Assembly (NCBI GenBank): GCA_003427395.1
Contig: BFEA01000018.1
Location: 1,584,098 to 1,648,097, forward strand
DNA length: 64,000 nucleotides
Reading direction: 5' to 3'
Source: Chara braunii
Lineage: Eukaryota > Streptophyta > Charophyceae > Charales > Characeae
Shown: positions 1 to 10,674 of the stretch, one piece after another
Layout: the number at the start of each line of letters is the position of its first letter
Numbering within the stretch: position 1 is the first letter of the stretch
The notes under the pieces: generated by a model
Databases searched by the model: none
What the model saw: the letters and a program-made list of their open reading frames with translations, nothing else
Told to the model about the DNA's origin: nothing
Translations under genes and position numbers: made by a program

Positions 1-89
1 GTTTTTCTTCTCTTCCAAGAGAAGTCAACTGATTCGCCCAGCACAGTGCACAATTCAAACGTTCTTCTTTTCTTACACACCATCCAATG

Positions 90-150
90 GTCTGCTCAGG
101 GCATACTCACGCCAGGACTTTCGAACGTGATTGCAGTTATACGCATCCAG
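90..150 (+). repeat. Dispersed short repeat, copy 1 of 3
   Basis: The segment contains CTCAGGGCATACTCAC followed by a cactt-like stretch, a TCGAA core and a TGCAGTTATACGCAT tail. Related copies lie at 1714-1800 and 18299-18372 in the same orientation. It has no coding potential. It is probably a fragment of a dispersed mobile element; the boundaries are approximate. Confidence 0.5.
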
Positions 151-552
151 GGCTTGCCGGAATTGCGGCCAGACATATTTAGGAAAGTGCTAGTGTGAGT
201 GTCGCTTCAGGTGTTGGCCCTTCAGCTTTCATTGTGTGCTGGAGCGGATCCCAGACTCACCTGTTCAAGCAGATTGCCAAAAAAAACTGCATGTACTCAA
301 GTTCCGCTTGAGCTCCTCCTCAACTCAGTCGCTAAACTTCTGGAGCCCAACTGAATGTGCTCAAGCTCAGTGTCAACCTGCGAAGCTCAAGGCCTTCCCA
401 AACTAAATGTGCTTAACTTAATTCCAATCGCGCGACCAACCCCCGTCTCGACCAGCTCCTATCCCCACCAACCTCCATCCCGACCAAAGCACATCTCAAC
501 CTGCACGGGAACGAGCCGAACTCTCGTCTTCAAGTTGGCCGGGAGAATATAT

Positions 553-606
553 ACAGATAGATAGAGAGATAGAAAGATAGAGAGAGATAGATAGAGAGAT
601 AGATAC
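553..606. repeat. GATA/GAGA microsatellite
   Basis: An interrupted run of gatagata and gagagata units. It lies about 50 bases upstream of the primer-binding-site-like sequence at 655. No gene is visible in bases 1-640; short ORFs there look random. Confidence 0.8.
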
Positions 607-654
607 CGGGCACTTCTCTATGGCGACATATATGCGATTATATATTGTCACAAA

Positions 655-665
655 GGTATCAGAGC
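655..665 (+). other. LTR primer-binding-site-like sequence (tRNA-iMet type)
   Basis: GGTATCAGAGC matches the reverse complement of the plant initiator tRNA-Met 3' end, the usual primer binding site of plant LTR retrotransposons. The bases just upstream end in TTGTCACA, which could be an LTR end closing in CA. An AT microsatellite follows at about 670-691. No gag-like ORF follows, so this is a remnant or a chance match; only 11 bases are matched. Confidence 0.45.
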
Positions 666-896
666 GCATGTATATATATATATATGTATATAGTTACAGA
701 GGAGCTGCCCGGTGAACAGTAGAGAAAGAGAAGGGGGGACTGTGAGATATCGTTTCGTCGAGGGGGCTGTGACAGATTGTTTCGTCGGAGTTTCACCGAC
801 TCATCAGGAGGCTGAACCCTCTACAGTCTCCAGAGTCCCCTAACCCATGACACTGTTCTGTTAAGTGATAATCAACCTGAACCCCAAATGCGGTTT

Positions 897-956
897 GGCA
901 CCAACCACTGCCCCAGCACAACTGATACCCTCCAGAGGTGGGCACCAACCACTGCC
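897..956 (+). repeat. 16-bp direct repeat
   Basis: GGCACCAACCACTGCC occurs at 897-912 and again at 941-956, 44 bp apart. The function is unknown; it may be the edge of a decayed element. Confidence 0.7.
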
Positions 957-1085
957 GTCGAGGGTCTTACCTGCGACGATACTACAAAGCAGGGTATCGC
1001 CTCACCCACACCAGACGGAAGACTGTATCAGACTACTATAGGTACCCACCCAATCAGCCAGTCAGAAAATCCCGAACGAAACAAA

Positions 1086-1205
1086 GGGCCTCGCTCCACT
1101 ACTCACAACATATGCAAGTTGAGAATGAATCCTCCCCAAGGACATGGGAAGATACACGTCATATTTTGTATTTTTGTGCATATGGTGAACAGTGGAGCGA
1201 GGCCC
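1086..1205. repeat. Long foldback with nearly perfect arms of about 30 nt
   Basis: GGGCCTCGCTCCACT at 1086-1100 is perfectly complementary to AGTGGAGCGAGGCCC at 1191-1205. Inside, after two mismatched bases, TCA pairs with TGA, and CATATGCA (1109-1116) pairs with TGCATATG. The loop is about 60 bases. The geometry suits a foldback element or a small-RNA precursor-like hairpin. No flanking target duplication was found. Confidence 0.8.
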
Positions 1206-1563
1206 AAGGAACGGTCTCTGCCACAGAGAATACGCTCCTCCACACACACCGCTGGCACTAGAGGCTAAACACATTATAGATATATATTATCGTCAAACAG
1301 AACTGCCCCGTAAACCGTCGCCAGAGAGGGAGAAGAGGACAACAAACGAGGGGCTATATATAGCTGCACTTCCAACTGCATTGTGAGTCTCGGCTTCTTG
1401 TTGAGGGCAGCAAACTCAGCACACGCTCCCAAGTGGCACGAGGACTCGATCCCACGAGCATACCGCGCGCAAATTTTTCGACTCGCGATTTTTTTCGCGC
1501 GCAAATTTTTGACGCATTTTGGACTCTCAAGTTCTTTTCCCGATCCGCGCGCAAATTTGAACT

Positions 1564-1664
1564 GGGGCTAGGTCCCACTTGCACGAATTAAGAGATACTA
1601 ACCGTAGATCGCAAAAGATCAACGGCCGAGATCTCCTAATTTGCGCAAGTGGGACCTTGCCCCC
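1564..1664. repeat. Imperfect foldback, 47-48 nt arms, 6-nt loop
   Basis: The left arm 1564-1610 and right arm 1617-1664 are inverted copies separated by GCAAAA. I count about 37 of 47 positions paired, with a cluster of mismatches near the loop. Several A/C mismatches would be U-G wobbles if the minus strand were transcribed. It is compatible with a small inverted-repeat element or a hairpin RNA precursor. Confidence 0.75.
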
Positions 1665-1713
1665 GATCTGTGAACTCGATTTTCCCTAGAGGAGGCCAGT
1701 TCGATCGAGCTGG

Positions 1714-1800
1714 ATGCTCTCAGGGCATACTCACACGACAGCACTTTCTTCGACGCAATGTATCGACTGCAGTCACGGCTTTCAAAGCAGGATGCATCTG
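1714..1800 (+). repeat. Dispersed short repeat, copy 2 of 3
   Basis: GATGCTCTCAGGGCATACTC, then gcactttctt, a TATCGACTGCAGTCACGG tail and more. This is the most complete of the three related copies (see 90-150 and 18299-18372). Confidence 0.5.
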
Positions 1801-2149
1801 ACCGTAATTGCGTTCACGGCTCGCTCGAAAACGTCATTGGTGTAAACATGCTCTCAAGAGGGGAGCACGACTGTCACATGCCTTCACGCTAAGCCAACGC
1901 CCCCTTGTGAGACTTAGACGAAGGCCAAGGAAGGCCGTACTGGCACTCGGGACTTTTCGGGGACGGAACTCGACCGTAAGTAGGACCAAATACATTACAG
2001 AACGTCGCCGTGTAAGGATGTTCAGGATGTCGTAAAAGTCGTCGCGTCAAGTGTGAAACCACCTTAGCCGTTTTTTTTTCCATGGCGCAGAACAGCAACT
2101 TCGGCCATGTTAACAAGGGTACAAAAAAATAGACCCTGCTCTCACCAAT

Positions 2150-2250
2150 GAAGGGATCGAGTGATCGAAGATTCCTGACCGATCGAGGGATCGAAGATTC
2201 CTGACCAATCGAGGGATCGAAGATTTCGACCGATCGAGGGATCGAGGACC
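2150..2250. repeat. Short tandem repeat, about 26-30 bp period
   Basis: Units of the form GATCGAGGGATCGAAGATT with a CTGACC linker repeat three to four times. They lie immediately upstream of the 135-bp tandem array. Confidence 0.75.
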
Positions 2251-2261
2251 ACCTTCCGTCC

Positions 2262-2666
2262 CTTCTTTTGCTCTGTAATCAGATCCAAATTGCAGTGCAA
2301 TGCTGCAGTCAGCTGCAAATTGCATTCCTACCCCTCACTCGAGTCGTCTCTTTTCGCTCCGTTTCCGGTCCCGTTCCTCCCTTCGGGTCGATTGATCTTC
2401 TTTTGCTCTGTAATCAGATCCAAATTGCAGTGCAGTGCTGCAGTCAGCTGCAAATTGCATTCCTACCCCTCACTCGAGTCGTCTCTTTTCGCTCCATTTC
2501 CGGTCCCGTTCCTCCCTTCGGGTCGATTGATCTTCTTTTGCTCTGTAATCAGATCCAAATTGCAGTGCAGTGCTGCAGTCCGCTGCAAATTGCATTCCTA
2601 CCCCTCACTCGAGTCGTCTCTTTTCGCTCCATTTCCGGTCCCGTTCCTCCCTTCGGGTCGATTAAT
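2262..2666. repeat. 135-bp tandem repeat, three units
   Basis: Units starting CTTCTTTTGCTCTGTAATC begin at 2262, 2397 and 2532, giving an exact 135-bp period with only a few substitutions. Because 135 is a multiple of three, the array is open in more than one frame, and the resulting long ORFs look spurious. Degenerate further copies continue to about 2940. Confidence 0.9.
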
Positions 2667-3065
2667 CTTCATTATTGGAGTATTCTTCAGTTGAGTATAG
2701 ATAGTGCTTCCAGTGCAGTCTTCCATTTAGGACACGTGGCTGTCTCCATTTCCTGCGCCTTTCCTCCCTTCTGGTCGTTAAGCTCCATTGTCGGAGTATG
2801 CAGAGTATTCAACTGCAAACTGCATTCCTACCCCTCACTCGATAAGTCCTCCCTTTCAGTCGATTCTTCCGTTCAGTATACGCGTGACTCTCTCCATTCC
2901 CGGCGCCATTCCTCCCTCCGGGTCGATAAGCTTCATTGCGTATGCAGAGAGTCTTCAACTGACACCTCTTCCATCGAGTCTACCATCAAGTATACAGCCG
3001 GCCATTAGACCTAAGCCTTCTCCGTTCGCACTTCAGGACACACCCAACGATTTCGATAGCGACCA

Positions 3066-3290
3066 CCACTTCACATGGGATAAAATTTGCGCAACGCCAA
3101 TGACAGATCCCGATTAAGATTTCCACAGATCTCCACAGGCCTCCACAGATCCCGATGCCGACAGGATTCGAAGAGAAACGACCCACTTCACATGTGACAA
3201 CAATGCACGACGCCAACGACAGATCCCGACTAAGATTTCCACAGATCTCCACAGACCTCGATCCCAGTAGGACTCGGAGAGACGGTGGGC
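3066..3290. repeat. 117-bp tandem duplication
   Basis: A CCACTTCACAT block with an inner ATTTCCACAGATCTCCACAG segment starts at 3066 and repeats about 117 bp later at 3183. The two copies are clearly diverged. No gene is visible. Confidence 0.75.
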
Positions 3291-3714
3291 ACAGACATTG
3301 TTGTTGGCCACCGCCGGTATTGCCCTCGAGTATCTGAGAGGTGGGAGCATTCGTGTGACAGTATGAGAGGGGGGGAGGAAGTGCCATTCACGATAATTCC
3401 TCAACTGGACACCGTGGGAGGCGCTACAAATATCTGCAGAAGTGATAAGCTTGGTCCAGCAGCTGATAAGGATACGCACTGGAATAGTTCCGACAGCCGG
3501 AAGGTCCCGATACCGCCCGTGTTAGTCATGCTCTCGAAATCCCGCGATCTTCCGCCCGCTGGCTGATCCTTACCACGGCAAAGAGCCGCGCGATCTTCCG
3601 CCCGCTGCTGGCTGGTTGCGACGCTTCCGCGCGCGAGCGCTCAAGCACACTTGAGCTTCAATCTCTTATGGACACATTGGGGAGGGGACATAAAATCCAA
3701 CGAGCAAGCGAAAC

Positions 3715-3756
3715 AGAGAGAGAGAAAGAGAGGAACAGAGGAGAAGAACGAAGAGA

Positions 3757-3830
<74 letters not shown>
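3715..3830. repeat. GA microsatellite
   Basis: A long AG/GA dinucleotide run with scattered AAAG interruptions. It generates spurious Arg-Glu and Ser-Leu ORFs on both strands. Confidence 0.9.
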
Positions 3831-3832
<2 letters not shown>

Positions 3833-4136
3833 CTGCATATCGATCTCTCAACCCAAGAGAAGCACTGAGCGTTTCCCGACCAGAATTGCCTAAAAAAATG
3901 AACACTTTTATTATTCAATCAGAATCAACCCCGATTAATTACGACCATTAAAAGCACAAATCCCTCATTTCATTCTCGATCTATAACTCAATCAACTATC
4001 TAAGACATCACTCCAGCCGTTAAAAACACACCAACAACAACAACAATCATTCGTCCTCACCACCTGTCAATCTCTCAATTCAGGCGTTTGTCAAGCACAC
4101 CCTCCAAATCATACGACCAATTCAACGAGAGGAAAC

Positions 4137-4198
4137 CAATCAATCAATCAATCAGTCAATCAATCAATCAATCAGTCAATCAATCAATCAATCAATCA
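4137..4198. repeat. AATC tetranucleotide microsatellite
   Basis: About fifteen CAAT/CAGT units. The stretch 3840-4500 around it holds nothing I recognise as a gene. Confidence 0.9.
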
Positions 4199-4529
4199 GC
4201 GCCTCACGACTGCTCGGGAGCTGCTCTCGAAATCTTCGAGGCCGTCGTACAACTTAACAAACGCTCTCAGTTAGAGACACAGAGAGATATACTGTTCTTT
4301 CTGTAAGTCGAGCCCTCGGTCCCATCCAGCCACACAAACTGTCAAGAGCTCATCGCACTCGTTCATCGAAATTACTGACTTGGTGAAAAACGAAAACAAA
4401 TAATCAAATGCAAATCCTCAGAAAATCATTGCGGAACAAACTGCCAATTGATCTTCACAACAGGTTTCTCGACGCAAAACCCTCTCGCGGAAAATCCTCC
4501 TCCTAATAATTCGCTGGGAGGGTATAGGT

Positions 4530-4710
4530 AAACTTCTTCTTCTTCTTCTCCTTCTTCTTCTTCTTCTCCTTCTTCTTCTTCTTCTTCTTCTTCTTTCACC
4601 CGTCACACATCCTCCTCGGAACCACATATAGCCACCGTTTGCCACAGTTTGCCACAGTTTGCCGCCGGGAGGGTCTAGGTAACCTTCTTCTTCTTCTTCT
4701 TCTTCTTTCC
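4530..4710. repeat. TTC microsatellites with GTTTGCCAC(A/C) tandem repeats
   Basis: Two TTC-rich tracts (about 4530-4596 and 4684-4707) flank and accompany an 11-bp tandem repeat based on GTTTGCCACAG at about 4636-4665. The block from 4610 recurs in part at 4710-4790. Confidence 0.8.
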
Positions 4711-4719
4711 GTTTGCCAC

Positions 4720-6090
4720 CGTTTGCCACCGTTTCCCCCCTCACACATCCTCCTCGAAACCACACATAGCCACCGTTTGCCGTCGTTTTCTCAAGAAAAC
4801 GCGCGCATACTCAAGCAACTCCTTTCCTGACAAATCCGAATTATTGGAAAATCTCGAACTGGAAGTCGTCAAAATGGCCTTGCTTCAGTTGAGGTAGAAA
4901 CATCCCAGTCTATGAAGTCTATTTCATGCCACGTCATGAGTATATATATATATATATAAGCCTGCATATATAAGCCCGTTTCTCCCCGCTTCTTATTGCG
5001 AAATAATCTCTCTCAAAGCGTCTCCCAATCACGACTTCGGCCCCCTCTAGGAATCCAGCCAGGTTCACCCGCCCGCCCGTCCGCCCCTTCCCTCCCCCCT
5101 CCCCCCCTCCGGCCCCAAAAAAAGGCGCCAGAGGGCACATTGTATTGTACTCTGCCAATTTTAATCATCATCCACCAGCCAGTGAGAGAAAAAAAAAAAG
5201 AGAGGTCGATAACAGGAGAGGAGCGCAGCCGCTCCAATCCCCCTTGCTCTCGATAAGCTTAGCCGGAAAATCTACATCCGCAGGGTGAGGACGAACAAAC
5301 CTACTGCTCACTACGATCGTGCAAGCGGGTAGTGAAAATCCGAAGAAGACTAGTTAAGAGAGTCAAACATCAAAGGCAAAACAAGTCACGAGGGTCAAAG
5401 CCGCCGGGGGTCCCGCCAGCTCAGACCCCTTCACCACCTCCCCCCCTCCCCCCCCCTCCATACGATACGACTGGCCATGCTCTCAAAAGGGGGACTATAT
5501 GCCCTCCCCCTGCTCTTGCGAAAGGGCACGCTTGCTGCTGAGGGGCTGCATCGCAAATCCAACTACAAATAGGGGTCAAAGATGCAAAAATCGCAATTTC
5601 CGTCCCAAGGGACGGGAGAAGAATCTCTATCCCGACAGTAGGAATTAAGGTCACAAATCCTCCTCCGTTAATCGCACCCCGTTCAGCAAGAGGAGGTCGG
5701 GACTTCAACAAAAACACCCTGTTAAAAACCGCCAGATATGCTCCGTTTAGTACGACCATGTAGCAAGGCCAGCACCTCCGGATTGCCACCACCACTATGT
5801 CCCCCCTTTCCCTCTCGACAAACCTGCAATCCACCAACCACACTGAAGAGCGAGCGTCAAGGTAATATCACTCAAACTGACTACCATCTTCACCCCAATA
5901 GAGCACCCGGCCATTATCGCTGCATCTCTTCTTAGACTAAGAGTTGCCCCAAATACAGCTATAAAGACCGGGCGTTTGATTCGGTTGACGACGGGTAGGA
6001 ACCTTTCTGGCACATCCCCACTCACCGTACTCAGCATTGGAAGCTCAATCGAACAGTGCCAAGTTTGAGAACGCCCTAACTACTCAGCAT
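4720..6090. other. Gene-free interval
   Basis: It contains a short TA repeat (about 4938-4958) and C-rich and A-rich simple tracts. No ORF has recognisable motifs and no RNA gene was seen. Confidence 0.5.
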
Positions 6091-6228
6091 TTAAAACCAC
6101 CGTAATCCCGCAGACACAGGCGATTGCAGCAGAGCATGGGCACAGCCATCGTCATGATCATCCGCTGACGGCAGCACCTGACAAACAACGAAAACGGCAA
6201 CGAAGACGACAAAGACGACAAAAAGAAG

Positions 6229-6300
6229 ATGGCGATGGCGATGGCGATGGCGATGGCGATGGCGATGACAGCGACGGCGATGGCGATGAAGACGAGGAGT
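6229..6300. repeat. GGCGAT hexanucleotide repeat
   Basis: About ten GGCGAT units followed by related GACGGCGAT variants, which recur at 6340-6380. The repeat lies just downstream of the minus-strand SEC12-like ORF, probably in its 3' flank. Confidence 0.85.
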
Positions 6301-6427
6301 TGATGAAGAGACCAGGGCCGCTGTGGCCCTTTGCACGACAGGGACGGCGATGACGATGGCGATGGCGACGGCGATAACAGCGAAGCATGTACTCAACAAT
6401 GCAACGAGTTCTCTCTCCTCCTCCCTT

Positions 6428-7678
6428 TCAAACGACGGCTCCACGAACGAGGGCAACTAAGATGCCCAGCAGTATCACGAGGAGCGCAAGGAAGATGTAC
6501 AGCATTTGCGGACGTGAGAGAATACCCCCTCCCTCTCTCCTGATTTCCGTACAGCGGGCTATGGAGTCTGCCGAGACGGAGAGAACCACACTGGAATCTG
6601 CAGAGAACTCCATCGCGGTCACAAACACCATATGCGCCTTTCGGTCCCGCCATCTGACAGCTAAGCTCTCCGCATCCACGACGATCAGCTCCCCTTCGCA
6701 AGATCCTCCTGCTAACCACGCCCCATTCCCGCTGACGCAGAAAGCCGACAAGGGGTCCTGACACACCTTCCGACTTTTGACAATCTCCCAAGTCTTCGTG
6801 CTCCAGGCGACCACGTGTCCCTCCGCTGCTCCCGCGCTCACGAGCGTCGTGTACAGCAGCGAACCCTTCCCTCCTCCCCCTCCTCCCTCCTCCCCGCACC
6901 TCCTGGCAAATCGGCAATAGCCAATTCTAGACCGGTTGTTCTTCGACCCCGCGCGGGCAGAAGACGAGGCGACGGCGGGAGGGGAGAGAGAAGCAACCAC
7001 CTTTTTCTTGCTGACGGACCACACACGGCAAGGACCACCCTCCTGTGCCATGGCGACCAACGACCCGTCGGGACTGAAGTCCAGGTCCTTGATTGGCAGC
7101 CCAACCTCGGGATCGTCGGTGCTGGAAGAAGGGGAGGGGGGGGAGGAGCAAGAGTCCAGCAGAAGATCCATAGCCGGCCAACTGAAAACCAGAAGCCGAC
7201 CATCGGTTCCACCTAGGGCTAAGCAGCTGCCATCACCGCTGAAAACCATCGCTTTCTGCTCCGAAAGCTCGGCCCTCAGTGCCGCCGGCGTCTCCATCGC
7301 CGAGAAAACCATGGATCCATTCCGCCGATACCGAATACCGAAGGCGCTAAAACCGGTGGTCGTAGCGACGAGCAAGACCTGACCCTGAGGATGAACGACC
7401 AGACGCAAGGGAGGATCTTCACCTGTGGAAATCCACTGAATTTCTTGAGATAGAAAATGCGACTGGACATCGTAGTGCGCTACGACCAGTCCGTTCCGCA
7501 CCCCGTGTTTCGCGCTCCCTCCCCCGCCGCCGAAGATGGCGTGTCCGGAAAGAGCGACAGCTGTCCTGCTCTGTCGCTCTGGTAAGGCCGACGCGCCCTT
7601 CTTCCCGCCCAGCCACGAGGCACAATAAAGAGGAACATCATATTTGCGAGAGCAGTTATCGCGGGGAGCACGCCCCAT
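6428..7678 (-). CDS. SEC12-like / PHF1-like WD40 protein with C-terminal membrane anchor
   Basis: A single 416-codon open frame. The first ATG is at 7678-7676; the upstream frame holds only a TTG before an in-frame stop, so this start is favoured. Family knowledge: SEC12 proteins are ER membrane exchange factors for the small GTPase SAR1 and start COPII vesicle formation; plant PHF1 relatives help phosphate transporters leave the ER. Visible features: VPLYCASWL near residues 15-23, a glycine-rich GGGGGSAKHGVRN at 50-62 as in SEC12 proteins, several WD/beta-propeller blades (for example SPDGSLVAMAQEG, then CRVWSV), and one hydrophobic helix at about 392-411 followed by only five residues, as in a tail-anchored type II protein. 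The length matches the family at about 400 residues. There is no intron, so a retrocopy cannot be excluded. Which paralogue type (SEC12 or PHF1) is not resolved. Confidence 0.85.
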   Translation of the reverse strand: MGRAPRDNCSRKYDVPLYCASWLGGKKGASALPERQSRTAVALSGHAIFGGGGGSAKHGVRNGLVVAHYDVQSHFLSQEIQWISTGEDPPLRLVVHPQGQVLLVATTTGFSAFGIRYRRNGSMVFSAMETPAALRAELSEQKAMVFSGDGSCLALGGTDGRLLVFSWPAMDLLLDSCSSPPSPSSSTDDPEVGLPIKDLDFSPDGSLVAMAQEGGPCRVWSVSKKKVVASLSPPAVASSSARAGSKNNRSRIGYCRFARRCGEEGGGGGGKGSLLYTTLVSAGAAEGHVVAWSTKTWEIVKSRKVCQDPLSAFCVSGNGAWLAGGSCEGELIVVDAESLAVRWRDRKAHMVFVTAMEFSADSSVVLSVSADSIARCTEIRREGGGILSRPQMLYIFLALLVILLGILVALVRGAVV

Positions 7679-7684
7679 TTGCAA

Positions 7685-8160
7685 GTGAGTGCTCGATCAC
7701 TCGCCGGCCGCCCCAAACTTGTAGCGACAGCGACGTCGAAAGCGATGACAAGACGAGAGACAGCCGGCTTAAAGCAGCTAAGAGAAGCAATAAAATACGT
7801 CTAAACCCCGAGAAGAGAAGAAGGGAAGACAAAACAGAGAAAGAGAGATGTGCGCACTGAAGGACGGGTGAGTGGTCACGATAGACCTTCCGCGCCAAAC
7901 CCGGAGAAGAAAGGCTTAGGCCGGAAAATACGGCAGGAATCAGTACATGAAAGTATGTCTGTGAATGTGCATGTGTGTGAGTGTGGGTGTGGGGTTGTGT
8001 GTGAGAGAGAGACAGAGAAAGACAGGCGCGAGGAAGGGGACCGGCAAAATCGATGGCAAGGTACCAGCAGGCAGGAGGTAGCTGGAATTAAGAGAAGACA
8101 AAGTAATTGGGAAGGAACGGGAGGGGTGAGGAGGGTTGGGGGGGGAGGGGGNGGGAGGGG

Positions 8161-8198
<38 letters not shown>

Positions 8199-8542
8199 AG
8201 AAAAGAGGGATCGGAGAAGAAAAAAGAGAGGCAGGAAACGCGAGAATGAAGATGAGCAGAATGGACTCCTATGGGTGGTCGGCTAATAGAGATACAAGTA
8301 CACTCGTCAATTATTAGCTTCAGGTAAGAGTGAGACCGTAACCCCGAAAAATGAGAAAATGTTATAAAATAAAACTGAAAACTGCGAGCTAGCGTGCGCG
8401 TACCTTTTTGCGCCGTCGCTTGTTGTTCTAGAGAGCTTGCACGTGATTGATTCAATCTCCTGAACGAGAAGTCAACGGCGAGAAGGAGAAGGCACAGAGA
8501 GAGACAAACAGGCACGGCGGGAACAAAGAAAGAGAAAAAAAG

Positions 8543-8618
<76 letters not shown>

Positions 8619-8950
8619 GTTGATTGTACAGGTAGGCGGAACGCGGCCAACAGAAGGAAGAAAGCCGAGGACGAAAAAGGCAGCAGAGGGAAAGGAGGGG
8701 AGGGAAGGGAAGGGTGAGGAACCGGTTCGCGATCCGACAAGTGGAACCCTAATTTCGTTCTTCCATTGCTAATTTCAGTTGATTTCAATTGCCGATTTCC
8801 ATTTGGCAATTCGATTGTAATTCCGATTTCAACTTCGACTTCAATTCCAAGGAGGGAGTAGTGACGGGGAAACAGCGGGGAAAACACGTGCGGCTACCAG
8901 GAGCGCAGTGGATACGAAAGCTGAACAGAAAAGAATGTCCCCTGGTATTA
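7685..8950. promoter_or_regulatory. Upstream region of the SEC12-like gene with GA/CT tracts
   Basis: This is the 5' flank of the minus-strand SEC12-like ORF. It carries two long GA tracts (about 8165-8194 and 8545-8617, CT on the gene's strand) and a G-rich tract at 8137-8164 with one N at 8152. CT/GA-rich upstream sequences are common in plant promoters and 5' UTRs. No TATA box or 5' UTR intron could be assigned with confidence. Confidence 0.35.
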
Positions 8951-10240
8951 CGGGATTGTGAAAATTGACACCCCACTACGGTAGGGTTGATGTTCTCTTG
9001 ACCCCACCCTTCCGCCACGCCCGGCATCAATTCAACCGGTACGGAAGGCTGCTATTCCCTCCACGCCCTCCACATCCTCCACATCGTCACACCACACGTC
9101 CAATAGCCATCCCAGCAATCCAGGCGTATGAGAACTCGGACCATTGGGACTGTATCTGATTTGAATAGTCCAATAGCCACATCGACTGGGCGGAGTAGTC
9201 CCCATGTGAAACTGCTCTCACGTCCGCGGGTAAGTTCCTGCGGTAGCGGATCTTCCGTTAGTTGACATACAATCCCGTGGCTGGAGGAACGAGGCCCCCG
9301 GTTGTGATCGTCGACGGCTCAATCCTCTTCGGGACACGAGTACCAACGAAAACTTTCATGCATGTAAGAGGTCGGTTGGCACGTTTCGCCGAGGGCTAAT
9401 GTAGCCTCAACATCCAGAATGTAACTTGGAACTGACTGAAAAGGCCCCATAGCTTTATAAAAAAAAAAAAAGGCCCCACGAAAAAAAAAAAGGCCCCACA
9501 AGGGCCTCGCCACACCACTCTCTCCAGAAATTTTCCCGAAAAAAAAAAACAAATTCTCTCCAGACAGATATGTCTGAAAAAGACAAAAGTGTGGGGGGTG
9601 CATCCTGGCCATCTTCAAGGGGGAAGTTCATTATCATTTTGCACTTCGCCTAAACTGCGTTCTCCACCCAGCTTCAGGCCTATCGCGACGCTTGTGCACC
9701 TGCCCGAGCCCCACTTCAGCTGGGCGGCTGTGGCGGCAACCTGCCCACCCGTAGCTGTCCAGGAGAATCCGCTGGTGCTGGAAAAATGCCAGCGTACAGG
9801 AACACACGGGCTGGCAGGTGGTAGCCCCCATCTTTTCATGTTTTCACTCTCTACCTGGGCAGAAGAATTGTCCATTTGAGATCATACCGTCCAATTGGCG
9901 ATACTTTCTTCTTCAGCCCGGTGCTGTCTCTCCAGGCAGGAATGCAACTTGGTTAACCTCGAAATAGCGGCCACTTGATGTGGTCTTCTTGTGAAGGCAA
10001 GCTGTACCGAGAGATCAGAGGTGGGGAGACACTGTACTCCGATCGACTATACCGAACTAGGGCGCTCGTGTCTTCATCCCATTTTCGCAGATGAAAAAAA
10101 CCATCAGCGCTGCGACACTACGATAGGTTGACGAAAGAGATATAGAGATCTTCTGCCCGGCGGGTGTTCGCCAGGTAGAATTGACGAGGATCAGTCTCGA
10201 GTCGATGGCATCTTGTCAATGTTCTCAGAGTAGATAGACT
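8950..10240. other. Gene-free interval
   Basis: It contains a two-unit A-tract repeat (aaaa-rich plus ggcccca) at about 9459-9500. ORFs in 9589-9879 are open on both strands but carry no motif I recognise. No RNA gene was seen. Confidence 0.4.
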
Positions 10241-10674
10241 AGGCGGGGCTCCGGTATGGGGGACAGGACACTCATCCGCTCGTTACTCACGAGTGGGAAC
10301 ACCACTTGCGCGATGGTGCGAGCGTTACCTGTCGAACGAAAGCACGGACGGCCGTTGGCCGGCAGCGTTGCCGGTGTAGGTGTCAACAAGAAAAGCGTAC
10401 CGCTAATTAGGGTTAGCGCAGCTGGAAATTCGAATTAGCGCTACAACTTAGCGGAGCTACGAACTAGCGCTAATCCTACCGCCGCCACTTGTCCCCCTCT
10501 CCAAGTTCCGCAGCTACAACTTTGCGGAGCTCGTATCCCAACGCTCGTAATGAATGGTACAGTGGTTTTCAGGGAGCCAATTGAACGGTATAATCTCTGA
10601 ACCCTTGCTCTCGTATCCCACCACTCGGACCTTCCTGCTTCTGCTTCTCTCTCTAGTGCCCCCCCTACGGAGCC

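Noticed and set aside
2262-3008. Long ORF over the 135-bp tandem repeats
   Set aside because: The period is a multiple of three, so any open unit gives a long ORF in several frames. No motif and no conserved start.
3641-3918. Ser-Leu and Arg-Glu rich ORFs
   Set aside because: Pure translation of the GA microsatellite in different frames.
7940-8887. Minus-strand ORF of 315 codons upstream of the SEC12-like gene
   Set aside because: Made mostly of GA/CT microsatellite and low-complexity sequence; spans an N; no domain.
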